From Enterobacter_D sp963521185 (GTDB lineage: Bacteria > Pseudomonadota > Gammaproteobacteria > Enterobacterales > Enterobacteriaceae), in the NCBI GenBank assembly GCA_963521185.1, contig CAUQTV010000005.1:248001-312000 (forward strand): a stretch of DNA of 64,000 bases, in the 5' to 3' direction. This document shows, piece after piece, positions 8,954-18,575 of this stretch. Position 1 is the stretch's first letter, and every line of letters begins with the position of its first letter. The notes under the pieces are model-generated. The model searched no databases. It saw only the letters and a program-made list of their open reading frames with translations, and was not told where the DNA came from. Made by a program: the position numbers and the translations under genes.

Positions 8954-10408
8954 TTACGACATCAGCGGCAGCAGTTGCTGATAGAGCTTACGGAAGGTTT
9001 CCCGGCGCGGGGCATAGTGCGCATAACGCGAAGGGTCCGGAACATGCGCCTGTTCAAGGGACAATTGCGGTAACAGCGTCGCCAGCGGGGTCTGCGGGTT
9101 GCAGGCAATCTGCGCCAGCCGCGCCGCGCCCAGCGCCGGGCCGACGTCGCCGCCGGTGCGGTAATCCAGCTGAACTCCGCTGATATCCGCCAGCATTTGC
9201 CGCCAGTAGCTGCTTCGCGCGCCGCCGCCAATCAGCGTGATGCTTTTCGGCGTGATGCCGCAGCCGTGCACCACGTCCATGCCGTCGGCAAGGGCGTAAC
9301 CCACGCCTTCCAGCACCGCGCGCGCTAGCTCGTTTCGACCGTGCTGATGCGTCAGACCAAAGAAAACGCCTTTCGCCTGCGGATTGTTATGGGGTGTGCG
9401 CTCCCCGGACAGGTAGGGTAAAAACCACAGGTCACCGGCACTGTCGTCCGCCTGTTCTGCCGCGTCAATCAACGCGGCGACAGAATCCAGCCCGGTTAAC
9501 TTCGCCGCCCAGTCCAGGCACGACGCAGCGCTTAACATCACCGACATGAGGTGCCAGCGATCCGGCAGCGCGTGGCAAAAGCTGTGCACCGCACTCTCTG
9601 GCTTGCTTAAGAAGCCTTCGCTCACGGCAAAATAGACGCCGGAAGTGCCGAGCGACAGCATGGCATCACCGGCATCGACCATCCCCACGCCAACGGCACC
9701 GGCGGCATTGTCACCGCCACCCGCCACCACGGAGACCGGAGGCATCTTCCACGCCTGCGCCACCTCTGGCAGCAGCGTACCGGTCACCGCGCTGCCCTCA
9801 AACAGGGTCGGCATGTGATCGCGCGTCAACCCACAGGCGTCGAGCATGACGTCGCTCCAGTCGCGTTTTGCCACATCGAGCCACATCGTACCGGCGGCGT
9901 CGGACATGTCGCTGGCGTAGTCGCCGGTCATGCGCAGACGCAGATAATCTTTCGGCAGCAGCACCTTCGCCACCCGGGCAAACACGTCAGGTTCGTGGCG
10001 CTTTACCCACAGCAGCTTGGGCGCGGTAAAACCGGGCATCATCAGGTTGCCGGTGATGGCGCGCGAGTCCGCCACCTGCGCTTCGAGCAGGGCGCACTCA
10101 CTGGCGCAGCGCCCGTCGTTCCATAAAATCGCCGGGCGTAGCACGGTGTCATTCTTATCCAGCAGCGTCGCGCCGTGCATCTGCCCGGCAATACCGATCC
10201 CTTTCACCTGCGCCAGCGAATGCTGATCGCCGAGAGCTTTAACGGCGCGATCCGTCGCCAGCCACCACTGCTGCGGATCCTGCTCCGACCATAAGGGCTG
10301 CGGCCGCGACACGGTGAGCTTTTCGGTATGCGAGGCCACAACCTCACCCTGCTCGCTCAGCAGGATGGCTTTTACCCCCGAGGTGCCAAGATCAATCCCG
10401 ATATACAT
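8954..10408 (-). CDS. xylB: Xylulokinase
   Basis: 484 residues, equal to E. coli XylB. FGGY-family kinase that phosphorylates D-xylulose to xylulose-5-phosphate, the last dedicated step of D-xylose entry into the pentose phosphate pathway. Visible motifs: N-terminal phosphate loop IDLGTSGVK, GQMHG, the catalytic-Asp segment VVAGGGDNAAGAVG, and the C-terminal signature IGGGARSSYWRQMLAD. It follows xylA with a REP-type hairpin between them. Confidence 0.97.
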   Translation of the reverse strand: MYIGIDLGTSGVKAILLSEQGEVVASHTEKLTVSRPQPLWSEQDPQQWWLATDRAVKALGDQHSLAQVKGIGIAGQMHGATLLDKNDTVLRPAILWNDGRCASECALLEAQVADSRAITGNLMMPGFTAPKLLWVKRHEPDVFARVAKVLLPKDYLRLRMTGDYASDMSDAAGTMWLDVAKRDWSDVMLDACGLTRDHMPTLFEGSAVTGTLLPEVAQAWKMPPVSVVAGGGDNAAGAVGVGMVDAGDAMLSLGTSGVYFAVSEGFLSKPESAVHSFCHALPDRWHLMSVMLSAASCLDWAAKLTGLDSVAALIDAAEQADDSAGDLWFLPYLSGERTPHNNPQAKGVFFGLTHQHGRNELARAVLEGVGYALADGMDVVHGCGITPKSITLIGGGARSSYWRQMLADISGVQLDYRTGGDVGPALGAARLAQIACNPQTPLATLLPQLSLEQAHVPDPSRYAHYAPRRETFRKLYQQLLPLMS

Positions 10409-10469
10409 AAAGAGGGTTCCTTAGATGAAAATGCCCGGTAGCGCGCAGCGATCCGGGCTTGTGAAACCG

Positions 10470-10506
10470 TACCTTCAGACCGGGCAAGCGCCGTGCCGCC
10501 CGGCGA
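10470..10506 (-). repeat. REP-like element between xylA and xylB
   Basis: Imperfect palindrome GCCGGGCGGCACGGCGC...TTGCCCGGTC on the minus strand, in the 106-bp gap between the xylA stop and xylB. REP hairpins here typically stabilise the upstream mRNA segment and could keep xylA expression above xylB. Confidence 0.65.
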
Positions 10507-10514
10507 ATCAACCG

Positions 10515-11837
10515 TTATTTATCAAACAGATAATGGTTTACCAGATTTTCCAGCAGCTCCTGATGACCACTCTGATGCTGCGGTGCCAGATCCTGCTGCT
10601 CAGCGTACTTCGCCAGCTCCGTCAGCGTAAGCTGGCCTTTCAGAATTTGCTGGCCAAGCTCACCATTCCAGCCCGCATAGCGCTTCGCCACGCGTTTATC
10701 CAGCTCGCCGCCTTCAATCATGCGGGCCGCGATTTTCAGCGCCAGCGCCATGGTGTCCATGGCCCCAATATGACCATAGAACAGATCATATTTGTCGGTG
10801 CTCTGACGACGCACTTTGGCATCAAAATTCAGGCCGCCGGTGGTAAAACCGCCCGCTTTGACGATTTCGTACATCACCAGCGCGTTTTCTTCGACGCTGT
10901 TCGGGAACTGGTCGGTGTCCCAGCCGAGCTGCGGATCACCACGGTTTGCATCAACGGAACCGAAGATGCCAAGCGCAATGGCCGAGGCGATCTCATGGTG
11001 GAATGAGTGGCCGGCGAGCGTGGCGTGGTTGGCTTCGATGTTCACTTTGATCTCTTTTTCCAGACCAAACTGTTTGAGGAAGCCGTACACGGTGGCGACG
11101 TCATAATCGTACTGATGCTTGGTCGGCTCCTGCGGTTTTGGCTCGATCAGCAGCGTGCCCTGGAAACCGATTTTGTGTTTGTGTTCAACGACCATCTGCA
11201 TGAAGCGGCCAATTTGCTCACGCTCCTGCCGCAGATCGGTATTGAGCAGCGTTTCGTAACCTTCACGACCGCCCCACAGCACATAGTTTTCACCCCCCAA
11301 CTGATGGGTGGCATTCATAGCGGTGACAACCTGCGTCGCCGCCCAGCTGAACACTTCCGGGTCAGGATTGGTTGCCGCACCCGCGCCGTAGCGAGGATGA
11401 GTAAAGCAGTTTGCCGTGCCCCACAGCAATTTCACGCCGCTCTGCTGCTGTTTTTGTGCCAGCACGTCGGTCATTTTGGCAAAGTTGTTCAGGTACTCTT
11501 TCAGCGATGCGCCTTCCGGAGACACGTCCACGTCATGGAAGCAGTAATAGGGCACGTTCAGCTTGTGGAAGAATTCAAACGCGACGTCGGCTTTGCGTTT
11601 TGCCAGCTCAAGGGCATCACCGGCCTGTTGCCACGGGCGTTCAAATGCGCCCACACCAAACATATCCGCCCCGTTCCAGCAGAAGGTGTGCCAGTAACAG
11701 GCGGCGAAGCGCAGGTGATCTTCCATACGCTTACCCATCACCAGCTCGTCCGGGTTGTAGTGGCGGAACGCCAAAGGATTGGTGGATTGAGGGCCTTCGA
11801 AACGTACGCGTTCAAGTTGGTCGAAATAGGCTGGCAT
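10515..11837 (-). CDS. xylA: Xylose isomerase
   Basis: 440 residues, as in E. coli. Converts D-xylose to D-xylulose using two divalent metals. Catalytic His101 and Asp104 are in CFHDVDVSPEGAS; metal-ligand segments LLIEPKPQEPTKHQYDYD, NIEANHATLAGH and GSVDANRGDPQLGWDTDQFP are intact. A start 18 nt upstream is possible, but GGAGCTC lies 8 nt before the ATG at 11837 and MPAYFDQLERV matches the known N-terminus. Transcribed divergently from xylF. Confidence 0.98.
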   Translation of the reverse strand: MPAYFDQLERVRFEGPQSTNPLAFRHYNPDELVMGKRMEDHLRFAACYWHTFCWNGADMFGVGAFERPWQQAGDALELAKRKADVAFEFFHKLNVPYYCFHDVDVSPEGASLKEYLNNFAKMTDVLAQKQQQSGVKLLWGTANCFTHPRYGAGAATNPDPEVFSWAATQVVTAMNATHQLGGENYVLWGGREGYETLLNTDLRQEREQIGRFMQMVVEHKHKIGFQGTLLIEPKPQEPTKHQYDYDVATVYGFLKQFGLEKEIKVNIEANHATLAGHSFHHEIASAIALGIFGSVDANRGDPQLGWDTDQFPNSVEENALVMYEIVKAGGFTTGGLNFDAKVRRQSTDKYDLFYGHIGAMDTMALALKIAARMIEGGELDKRVAKRYAGWNGELGQQILKGQLTLTELAKYAEQQDLAPQHQSGHQELLENLVNHYLFDK

Positions 11838-12208
11838 AATGAGCTCCGTAGTCAATGTATGCGGCGAATGTTCAATGTTGCGTTAATACTGGAACCTCCG
11901 CGCGCCTTGCTCAATTACGTTATTTCACACTGCTATTGAGAGAATGCACAAACGTGCGCTGGCTCCCAAATTATCCCGCCTTTTTTATTTCTTGCGGCGC
12001 TTATTCCCGTTTTCAGTGAAAACAGTGCGTTGCTCACTTTAAAATCAGATCGCGGTCATAAATTAGCAAATAAACCAAATATCGTAACGCCAGGATAAAA
12101 ATCAGTAATTGCCAGTCACCCGTTCCGCGTTAAGAATTTGCAACGTCTAAAGCTGTGCATGTTTCTTTTATCTCAGTCTCTATAACCCTACAAAAAGGTA
12201 TTACTATT
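11838..12208. promoter_or_regulatory. xylA-xylF divergent control region
   Basis: 371 bp laid out as in E. coli. On the xylF side two direct half-sites (12078-12087, ATCGTAA type; 12098-12108, ATCAGTAA type) lie about 20 bp apart, the spacing expected for AraC-type XylR. On the xylA side GAAATAA and GATAATTT half-sites fall within 11970-12000. Between them are a palindrome GTTTTC-AGT-GAAAAC (12009-12023) and a weak CRP-like TCAGA-N6-TCATA site (12048-12063). The xylA leader contains CTCAAT...ATTGAG (11908-11941), which E. coli shares as I remember it. The site assignments are inference. Confidence 0.6.
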
Positions 12209-13201
12209 ATGAAGATAAAGAACCTTTGCCTTACTCTGTGCACCTCCCTCCTTCTTGCCAGCGCAGCAGGTCATGCCAAAGAAATCAAAATCGGCATGGC
12301 GATTGATGACCTGCGTCTGGAGCGGTGGCAAAAAGATCGCGATATTTTTGTTAAAAAAGCCGAATCGTTGGGCGCGCAGGTGTTTGTTCAGTCCGCCAAC
12401 GGTAACGAAGAGACACAGATGTCGCAGATCGAAAATATGATCAACCGCGGCGTCGATGTGCTGGTGATCATTCCCTACAACGGCCAGGTATTAAGTAATG
12501 TGGTAAAAGAGGCCAAACAGGAAGGCATTAAAGTGCTGGCTTATGATCGCATGATTAATAACGCCGACATTGATTATTATATCTCGTTTGATAACGAAAA
12601 AGTTGGTGAACTTCAGGCCCAAAGCCTGGTGGAAAAGGTGCCCACCGGGAATTATTTCCTGATGGGCGGCTCGCCGGTGGATAATAACGCCAAGCTGTTC
12701 CGCGAAGGGCAAATGAAAGTATTAAAACCTTATATCGACAGCGGTAAGATCAAAATCGTTGGCGATCAATGGGCTGACGGCTGGCTGCCGGAAAATGCGC
12801 TGAAAATCATGGAAAACGCGCTGACGGCGAACAACAACAAAATAGATGCCGTGGTCGCCTCAAACGATGCCACGGCGGGCGGCGCAATCCAGGCGCTGAG
12901 CGCGCAGGGCCTGGCGGGTAAAGTCGCCATTTCCGGCCAGGACGCCGATCTCGCGGGCGTCAAACGTATTATCAACGGCAGTCAAACCATGACCGTCTAT
13001 AAACCCATCACCCAACTGGCCAATACCGCTGCGGAAATCGCCGTCGAACTGGGCAACGGTCAACAGCCAAAAGCCGATGCCTCGCTGAATAACGGTCTCA
13101 AAGACGTCCCCGCCCGCCTGCTGACGCCGATCGAAGTCAATAAAGACAATATTGACGCGACGGTAATCAAAGACGGATTCCATCAAAAGAATCAGCTGTA
13201 A
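12209..13201 (+). CDS. xylF: D-xylose periplasmic binding protein
   Basis: 330 residues, as in E. coli. Sec signal peptide (MKIKNLCLTLCTSLLLASAAGHA, cleavage before KEIKIG), then a type I periplasmic sugar-binding fold: MAIDDLRLERWQKD, VLVIIPYNGQ, ASNDATAGGAIQA, SGQDADLAG. It delivers D-xylose to XylGH. The start is set by the signal peptide and the upstream AAAGG; an 18-codon upstream extension in the same frame is not needed. Confidence 0.97.
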   Translation: MKIKNLCLTLCTSLLLASAAGHAKEIKIGMAIDDLRLERWQKDRDIFVKKAESLGAQVFVQSANGNEETQMSQIENMINRGVDVLVIIPYNGQVLSNVVKEAKQEGIKVLAYDRMINNADIDYYISFDNEKVGELQAQSLVEKVPTGNYFLMGGSPVDNNAKLFREGQMKVLKPYIDSGKIKIVGDQWADGWLPENALKIMENALTANNNKIDAVVASNDATAGGAIQALSAQGLAGKVAISGQDADLAGVKRIINGSQTMTVYKPITQLANTAAEIAVELGNGQQPKADASLNNGLKDVPARLLTPIEVNKDNIDATVIKDGFHQKNQL

Positions 13202-13210
13202 AGACTGCAT

Positions 13211-13235
13211 GCTCCTCCGGTCAACACGGAGGAGC
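13211..13235 (+). other. Hairpin between xylF and xylG
   Basis: Perfect 9-bp stem GCTCCTCCG / CGGAGGAGC with a 7-nt loop and no U-run. It sits just after the xylF stop, where binding-protein operons often carry a stem that protects the abundant binding-protein mRNA from 3' decay. Confidence 0.65.
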
Positions 13236-13276
13236 GCTTCAGGCACTGTTATTCCATAGGTTTATGCGGAGCAGGT

Positions 13277-14818
13277 ATGCCTTATTTACTTGAAATGAAA
13301 AACATTACCAAGGCGTTTGGCGCGGTCAACGCCGTGGACAATGTCAGCCTGCAACTGAACGCCGGAGAGGTATTATCTCTGTGCGGTGAAAACGGTTCCG
13401 GCAAATCAACGCTAATGAAAGTGCTGTGCGGTATTTACCCGTTCGGCAGCTATGACGGTGAGATTGTTTTCGCGGGCGAGACGCTGGAAGCCAGCCACAT
13501 TCGCGACACCGAGCGTAAAGGGATCGCCATTATTCATCAGGAACTGGCACTGGTAAAACACCTCACCGTGCTGGAGAACATCTTTCTCGGTGCTGAAATA
13601 ACCCGCCACGGCGTGATGGATTACGACACCATGACGCTACGCTGCGAGAAGCTGCTCGCGCAGGTCAGCCTCGCCATTTCACCGGATACCCGCGTCGGCG
13701 ATTTGGGGCTTGGGCAGCAGCAACTGGTGGAGATCGCCAAGGCGCTGAACAAGCAGGTGCGCCTGCTGATCCTTGATGAACCCACCGCCTCGCTCACCGG
13801 GCAGGAAACGGCGGTGCTGCTCAATATCATCCGCGACCTGCAAAACCACGGCATCGCCTGTATTTACATCTCGCACAAGCTTAATGAAGTGAAAGCCATT
13901 TCGGATGTTATTTGCGTGATCCGCGACGGTCAGCACATCGGCACCCGCGACGCCGCAGGCATGAGCGAGGACGACATTATTACCATGATGGTTGGTCGTG
14001 AGCTCACCGCGCTCTATCCCAGCGAGCCGCACACTACCGGCGATGAAGTCCTGCGCGTCGAGCATCTGACCGCCTGGCATCCGGTAAACCGGCACATCAA
14101 GCGCGTGAACGACGTGTCGTTCTCCCTCAAACGCGGCGAAATTTTAGGTATCGCCGGGCTGGTGGGTGCCGGGCGAACCGAAGCGGTGCAGTGCCTGTTT
14201 GGCGTCTGGCCGGGTCGCCACGAAGGCCGCGTGTTTATCGACGGCAAACAGGTGCACATCAGCAACTGTCAACAGGCCATCGCCCATGGCATTGCGATGG
14301 TGCCGGAAGATCGCAAAAAAGATGGCATCGTGCCGGTGATGGCGGTCGGGAAAAACATCACCCTCGCCGCGCTGGATCAGTTTTCCGGCACATTAAGCAG
14401 CCTTGATGACGCCGCCGAACAGCACTGCATTTTGCAGTCGCTACAGCGGCTGAAGGTCAAAACGTCATCGCCGGAACTGGCGATTGGTCGGCTTAGCGGC
14501 GGCAATCAGCAAAAAGCGATTCTGGCGCGCTGCCTGCTGCTCAACCCGCGCATTTTGATTCTGGATGAACCCACGCGCGGCATCGATATCGGCGCAAAGT
14601 ACGAGATCTACAAGCTGATAAACCAGCTTGTGCAGCAGGGCATCGCCGTGATTGTGATTTCATCGGAACTCCCGGAAGTGCTGGGTATCAGCGACCGGGT
14701 GCTGGTGATGCACGAAGGCAGGCTCAAGGCCAATCTCATCAATCATCAACTGACCCAGGAACAGGTTATGGAAGCGGCGCTGAGGAGCGAACATCATGTC
14801 GAAAACGAATCCGTCTGA
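13277..14818 (+). CDS. xylG: Xylose ABC transporter ATP-binding protein
   Basis: 513 residues. Two tandem nucleotide-binding domains. The first has Walker A GENGSGKST, a degenerate signature LGLGQQQLVEIAKAL and Walker B LLILDEPTAS. The second has a degenerate P-loop (GLVGAGRTE), signature LSGGNQQKAILARCL and Walker B ILILDEPTRGID. This is the layout of sugar ABC ATPases (MglA/RbsA/XylG). It energises XylH and overlaps xylH by 23 nt. Confidence 0.97.
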   Translation: MPYLLEMKNITKAFGAVNAVDNVSLQLNAGEVLSLCGENGSGKSTLMKVLCGIYPFGSYDGEIVFAGETLEASHIRDTERKGIAIIHQELALVKHLTVLENIFLGAEITRHGVMDYDTMTLRCEKLLAQVSLAISPDTRVGDLGLGQQQLVEIAKALNKQVRLLILDEPTASLTGQETAVLLNIIRDLQNHGIACIYISHKLNEVKAISDVICVIRDGQHIGTRDAAGMSEDDIITMMVGRELTALYPSEPHTTGDEVLRVEHLTAWHPVNRHIKRVNDVSFSLKRGEILGIAGLVGAGRTEAVQCLFGVWPGRHEGRVFIDGKQVHISNCQQAIAHGIAMVPEDRKKDGIVPVMAVGKNITLAALDQFSGTLSSLDDAAEQHCILQSLQRLKVKTSSPELAIGRLSGGNQQKAILARCLLLNPRILILDEPTRGIDIGAKYEIYKLINQLVQQGIAVIVISSELPEVLGISDRVLVMHEGRLKANLINHQLTQEQVMEAALRSEHHVENESV

Positions 14819-15995
14819 ATTGAGTCCGTCTGAAATAACGCCCGCTCAGGTCCCCACGCCGCTGTCGCTGGCGCGCCTGAAGTCGCTCAATTTGCAGGTG
14901 TTTGTGATGATTGCCGCCATCGTGGCGATCATGCTGTTTTTCACCGGCATGACCGACGGCGCATACCTGAGCGCGCGTAACGTGTCTAACCTGCTGCGCC
15001 AGACGGCAATCACCGGCATTCTCGCCGTTGGCATGGTGTTTGTGATTATCTCGGCGGAGATCGATCTCTCCGTCGGCTCAATGATGGGTTTGCTGGGCGG
15101 TGCGGCGGCGATTTTCGATGTCTGGCTGGGCTGGCCGCTGCCGCTGACCATCGTCGTGACGCTGGTGCTGGGACTGGTGTTAGGGGCGTGGAACGGCTGG
15201 TGGGTGGCGTACCGCAAAGTGCCGTCGTTTATAGTGACCCTGGCGGGAATGCTGGCCTTTCGCGGCGTGCTGATTGGCATCACCAACGGCACCACCGTGT
15301 CGCCCACCAGCGCGGCGATGTCGCAAATCGGGCAAAGCTATCTGCCGGATGGCATCGGCTTTGGCGTCGGTGCGCTGGGGCTGGTTGCTTTTACCCTGTG
15401 GCAGTGGCGCGGTCGGATGCGTCGCCAGGCGATGGGGCTGGTCACACCTGCGTCAACCGCCCTGGTGGGTCGTCAGGCGCTGACGGCGGTGATCGTGCTG
15501 GGTGCTGTCTGGCTACTGAACGATTATCGCGGCGTCCCGACGCCAGTACTGATCCTCACCTTCCTGCTGCTGGCCGGCATGTTTATGGCCACGCGCACCG
15601 CCTTTGGTCGGCGGATCTACGCCATCGGCGGCAATCTTGAGGCGGCGCGCCTCTCCGGCATTAACGTAGAGCGCACCAAGCTCGCGGTATTCGCCATCAA
15701 CGGCCTGATGGTGGCGATTGCCGGGCTGATTCTCAGCTCGCGTCTCGGTGCGGGGTCGCCGTCGGCAGGTAACATCGCTGAACTGGATGCCATTGCCGCC
15801 TGCGTGATTGGCGGCACCAGCCTTGCGGGCGGCATTGGTAGCGTGGCCGGGGCGGTCATGGGGGCGTTTATCATGGCCTCGCTGGATAACGGCATGAGCA
15901 TGATGGACGTGCCCACGTTCTGGCAATACATCGTCAAAGGGGCCATTTTACTGCTGGCGGTATGGATGGACTCCGCAACAAAACGCCGCGCTTAA
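14796..15995 (+). CDS. xylH: Xylose ABC transporter permease
   Basis: 399 residues (E. coli 393; the extra residues are in the cytoplasmic N-terminus, where LSPSEITPAQVPTPLS replaces a shorter sequence). BPD_transp_2 family inner-membrane permease with about ten transmembrane segments and the conserved EIDLSVGSMMGLLGG and IGGTSLAGG motifs. Translation starts inside xylG, so coupling is likely. Confidence 0.96.
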   Translation: MSKTNPSELSPSEITPAQVPTPLSLARLKSLNLQVFVMIAAIVAIMLFFTGMTDGAYLSARNVSNLLRQTAITGILAVGMVFVIISAEIDLSVGSMMGLLGGAAAIFDVWLGWPLPLTIVVTLVLGLVLGAWNGWWVAYRKVPSFIVTLAGMLAFRGVLIGITNGTTVSPTSAAMSQIGQSYLPDGIGFGVGALGLVAFTLWQWRGRMRRQAMGLVTPASTALVGRQALTAVIVLGAVWLLNDYRGVPTPVLILTFLLLAGMFMATRTAFGRRIYAIGGNLEAARLSGINVERTKLAVFAINGLMVAIAGLILSSRLGAGSPSAGNIAELDAIAACVIGGTSLAGGIGSVAGAVMGAFIMASLDNGMSMMDVPTFWQYIVKGAILLLAVWMDSATKRRA

Positions 15996-16031
15996 CACCG
16001 CATTAACAGTGCAACTACAGGGAAGATCACA

Positions 16032-16056
16032 CTGCCGGATGAAATTTTTCCGGCAG
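16032..16056 (+). other. Hairpin between xylH and xylR
   Basis: 8-bp stem CTGCCGGA / TCCGGCAG with a 10-nt loop containing a T-run, and no U-run after it. It may lower read-through into xylR or mark the 3' end of the transport mRNA. Confidence 0.5.
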
Positions 16057-16107
16057 CGTGCTGAATGTGGTAATCAGTTGCGATGATTTATCAGCAAAGG
16101 GATCAAC

Positions 16108-17286
16108 ATGTTTGAGAAGCGACATCGCATTACGTTGTTATTCAACGCCAACAAAGCCTACGATCGTCAGGTGGTTGAAGGCGTGGGTGAATATTTGCAG
16201 GCGTCGCAATCTGAGTGGGACATCTTCATTGAGGAGGATTTCCGCGCACGCATTGAAAACATCAAAGAGTGGCTCGGCGATGGCGTGATTGCCGACTACG
16301 ACGATAAAGAGATCGAGCACCTGCTGGCGGACGTTGGCGTGCCGATTGTCGGCGTGGGCGGCTCTTACCATCACCCGGACCACTATCCGCCGGTGCACTA
16401 CATCGCCACCGATAATCATGCGCTGGTTGAAAGCGCGTTTTTGCATTTAAAAGAAAAAGGCGTTCAGCGCTTTGCTTTTTACGGCCTACCCGCCGCCAGC
16501 GGCAAGCGCTGGGCGGTGGAGCGCGAATATGCGTTCTGCCAGTTGGTGGCGAAAGAAAAATACCGTGGCGTGGTGTATCAGGGGCTGGAGACCGCACCGG
16601 AGAACTGGCAGCACGCGCAAAATCGCCTCGCTGACTGGCTGCAAACGCTGCCGCCGCAAACCGGCATTATCGCCGTGACCGATGCGCGCGCCCGCCATGT
16701 GCTCCAGGTGTGCGAGCATCTGCACATCCCGGTGCCGGAAAAGGTGTGCGTGATTGGTATTGATAACGAAGAGCTGACACGTTACCTCTCACGCGTGGCG
16801 CTTTCGTCGGTAGCGCAGGGCACGCGCCAGATGGGCTACCAGGCGGCGAAACTGCTGCATAAGCTGCTGGATAACGACGCGATGCCGCTCCAGCGCGTGC
16901 TGGTCCCCCCGGTGCGCGTGGTGGAGCGTCGCTCGACCGATTACCGCTCGCTCAACGATCCCGCCGTGATTCAGGCGATGCACTACATTCGCAATCACGC
17001 CTGCAAAGGCATCAAGGTCGATCAGGTACTGGACGCGGTGGGCATTTCACGTTCCAACCTGGAGAAGCGCTTTAAAGAGGAAGTGGGCGAAACGATTCAT
17101 GCGGTGATCCACGCCGAGAAGCTGGAGAAGGCCCGCAGCCTGTTGATCTCAACGTCGTTGTCGATTAACGAGATCTCGCAAATGTGCGGCTATCCCTCGC
17201 TGCAATACTTTTATTCGGTGTTTAAAAAAGAGTACGACAGCACGCCGAAGGATTACCGCGACCGCTACAGCGAAGTGCTGATTTAA
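16108..17286 (+). CDS. xylR: Xylose operon activator XylR
   Basis: 392 residues, as in E. coli. The N-terminal two-thirds is a LacI/periplasmic-binding-protein-like sensor (HRITLLFNANKAYDRQVVEGV, GIIAVTDARARHVL, CVIGIDNEELTRYLS). The C-terminal ~100 residues (from about 290) are an AraC-type double HTH (IKVDQVLDAVGISRSNLEKRF; INEISQMCGYPSLQYFYSVFKKEY). It activates xylAB and xylFGH when bound to D-xylose. Downstream of xylH in the same orientation. Confidence 0.97.
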   Translation: MFEKRHRITLLFNANKAYDRQVVEGVGEYLQASQSEWDIFIEEDFRARIENIKEWLGDGVIADYDDKEIEHLLADVGVPIVGVGGSYHHPDHYPPVHYIATDNHALVESAFLHLKEKGVQRFAFYGLPAASGKRWAVEREYAFCQLVAKEKYRGVVYQGLETAPENWQHAQNRLADWLQTLPPQTGIIAVTDARARHVLQVCEHLHIPVPEKVCVIGIDNEELTRYLSRVALSSVAQGTRQMGYQAAKLLHKLLDNDAMPLQRVLVPPVRVVERRSTDYRSLNDPAVIQAMHYIRNHACKGIKVDQVLDAVGISRSNLEKRFKEEVGETIHAVIHAEKLEKARSLLISTSLSINEISQMCGYPSLQYFYSVFKKEYDSTPKDYRDRYSEVLI

Positions 17287-17317
17287 CCGGGCGTTCTGGC
17301 AATAGATTCAGCCTTTC

Positions 17318-17351
17318 GCCGGGTGGCGGCTGTCGCCTTACCCGGCCTACG
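17318..17351. repeat. REP element
   Basis: Classic enterobacterial REP: GCCGGGTGGCGGC...GCC TTACCCGGCCTACG, between the convergent xylR and bax. Confidence 0.8.
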
Positions 17352-17367
17352 AAACTTTGTGCGGCGC

Positions 17368-17399
17368 AAAAAAAAGCGCCTCCCGACAGGAAGGCGCTT
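17368..17399 (-). terminator. bax terminator
   Basis: On the minus strand, stem AAGCGCCTTCC / GGGAGGCGCTT followed by eight T residues in all: a strong rho-independent terminator. Confidence 0.85.
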
Positions 17400-17415
17400 G
17401 CATGTTTGTACGGGC

Positions 17416-18261
17416 TTACAGGTGGGAAGCAATCAACTGCTGGTTGTCCTGATACATGGCAAACAGATAGTTGTTGTAGCGCTGTCCCTGGGTCGAGTAG
17501 CCTTTAAGCTTGTGGATCATGTTGCTGGCGGTGACTTCCTGATCCGCTTTACGCAGTTGCGCGCGCGATTTACGGAATGACGCGTAGGCCGGATGCGTGT
17601 TCAGGTTCACCACGTAAGCATTCACCGACTCTTTCACCGACTCAAATCGCGAATAGCCTTTTACCGAGCCGGGGCCGTTTTCACAACGCCCTTTGACGCA
17701 CTTCATACCAAACAGGTTGTTGTTATTACGCGCGATTTTAGAGGTACCCCAACCGCTTTCAGCAGCGGCCATGGTCGCCACCATGCTGTCAGGGATAATG
17801 TCTACGCGATCCAGCAGGGTATTCCAGGGAACACGGCGAGTGTTACCCGACCAGCCCACCTTGTAGCGTTTGGCAATATCTTTCAGGCGCGAACGATCGG
17901 ACGGCGTCCAGTGGTTCTCATACTGTTTGATGATCAACCAGTTACGCTCGGCGGTAATCGTCGAGTTTTGGTCTGTAATGTAAGGCATGACCGTCCGGAG
18001 AAACGCTTTTTTCCTTGGTGTCCCGGAAGGGTATTTTCGCAAATCAGGAAGTGAACGACTCTTTGCACTATTGCGAGAATACTCTTGTTTACTGCTTGCC
18101 TGCTTCTTACTAACCGTCGGTGTTTTGCTGACCGTTTTGGTCACATGGGCTTTATGACTTGCTGTTTTTTCGTGCGTCTTTGCAAGCACCTCACCAGAAA
18201 ATATCAGGGTGAGAAACATCAGAATCGTGGCCCCATATCGTCGAATGGGAGTCAATATCAT
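17416..18261 (-). CDS. bax: Bax, glucosaminidase-family peptidoglycan hydrolase homologue
   Basis: 281 residues (E. coli 274; the difference is a longer Lys/Thr/Ser-rich linker after the signal sequence). Hydrophobic N-terminal signal (YGATILMFLTLIFSGEVLA). The C-terminal domain from about 130 carries the glucosaminidase hallmark ATMAAAESGWGTSKIARNNN with the likely catalytic Glu, followed by NLFGMKC. Probably cleaves cell-wall glycan in the periplasm; the physiological role is unclear. Transcribed divergently from malS. Confidence 0.95.
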   Translation of the reverse strand: MILTPIRRYGATILMFLTLIFSGEVLAKTHEKTASHKAHVTKTVSKTPTVSKKQASSKQEYSRNSAKSRSLPDLRKYPSGTPRKKAFLRTVMPYITDQNSTITAERNWLIIKQYENHWTPSDRSRLKDIAKRYKVGWSGNTRRVPWNTLLDRVDIIPDSMVATMAAAESGWGTSKIARNNNNLFGMKCVKGRCENGPGSVKGYSRFESVKESVNAYVVNLNTHPAYASFRKSRAQLRKADQEVTASNMIHKLKGYSTQGQRYNNYLFAMYQDNQQLIASHL

Positions 18262-18476
18262 TAGGTCTCCAGGTCGGATTTATGCATTCCAACGCCTTAT
18301 TTTTTTCACAATTTTGAGAGCGGAATCTCAAATCATATCAAAAATACCCTTTAAATGACACCCAAGGAATAATCCATTTCCTAAATCGTGTCACCAGGAA
18401 ATCACATTCACCGGCCAGATAATGCACAAACTGTGTGGTTTATCTCATAATTCTGGCGAAATTTGAAGCAAATCAC

Positions 18477-18520
18477 TCACCCCCCAACCTCACCCCTGAC
18501 TATGCTGAATCGGGATGAGC
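18477..18520. promoter_or_regulatory. MalT-box cluster upstream of malS
   Basis: Three decamers resemble the MalT box GGGGA(T/G)GAGG at 8 of 10 positions. Two are inverted (18477-18486 region and 18488-18497, read GGGGGTGAGT and AGGGGTGAGG on the minus strand) and one is direct (18511-18520, CGGGATGAGC). They end 56 bp before malS, a known MalT-dependent gene in E. coli. The rest of the 313-bp bax-malS gap shows nothing else definite. Confidence 0.65.
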
Positions 18521-18575
18521 ACCCGCTTCGGCTCTGCTGGCACACTGCACTAAACGACTGCAACAGGAACCCTCT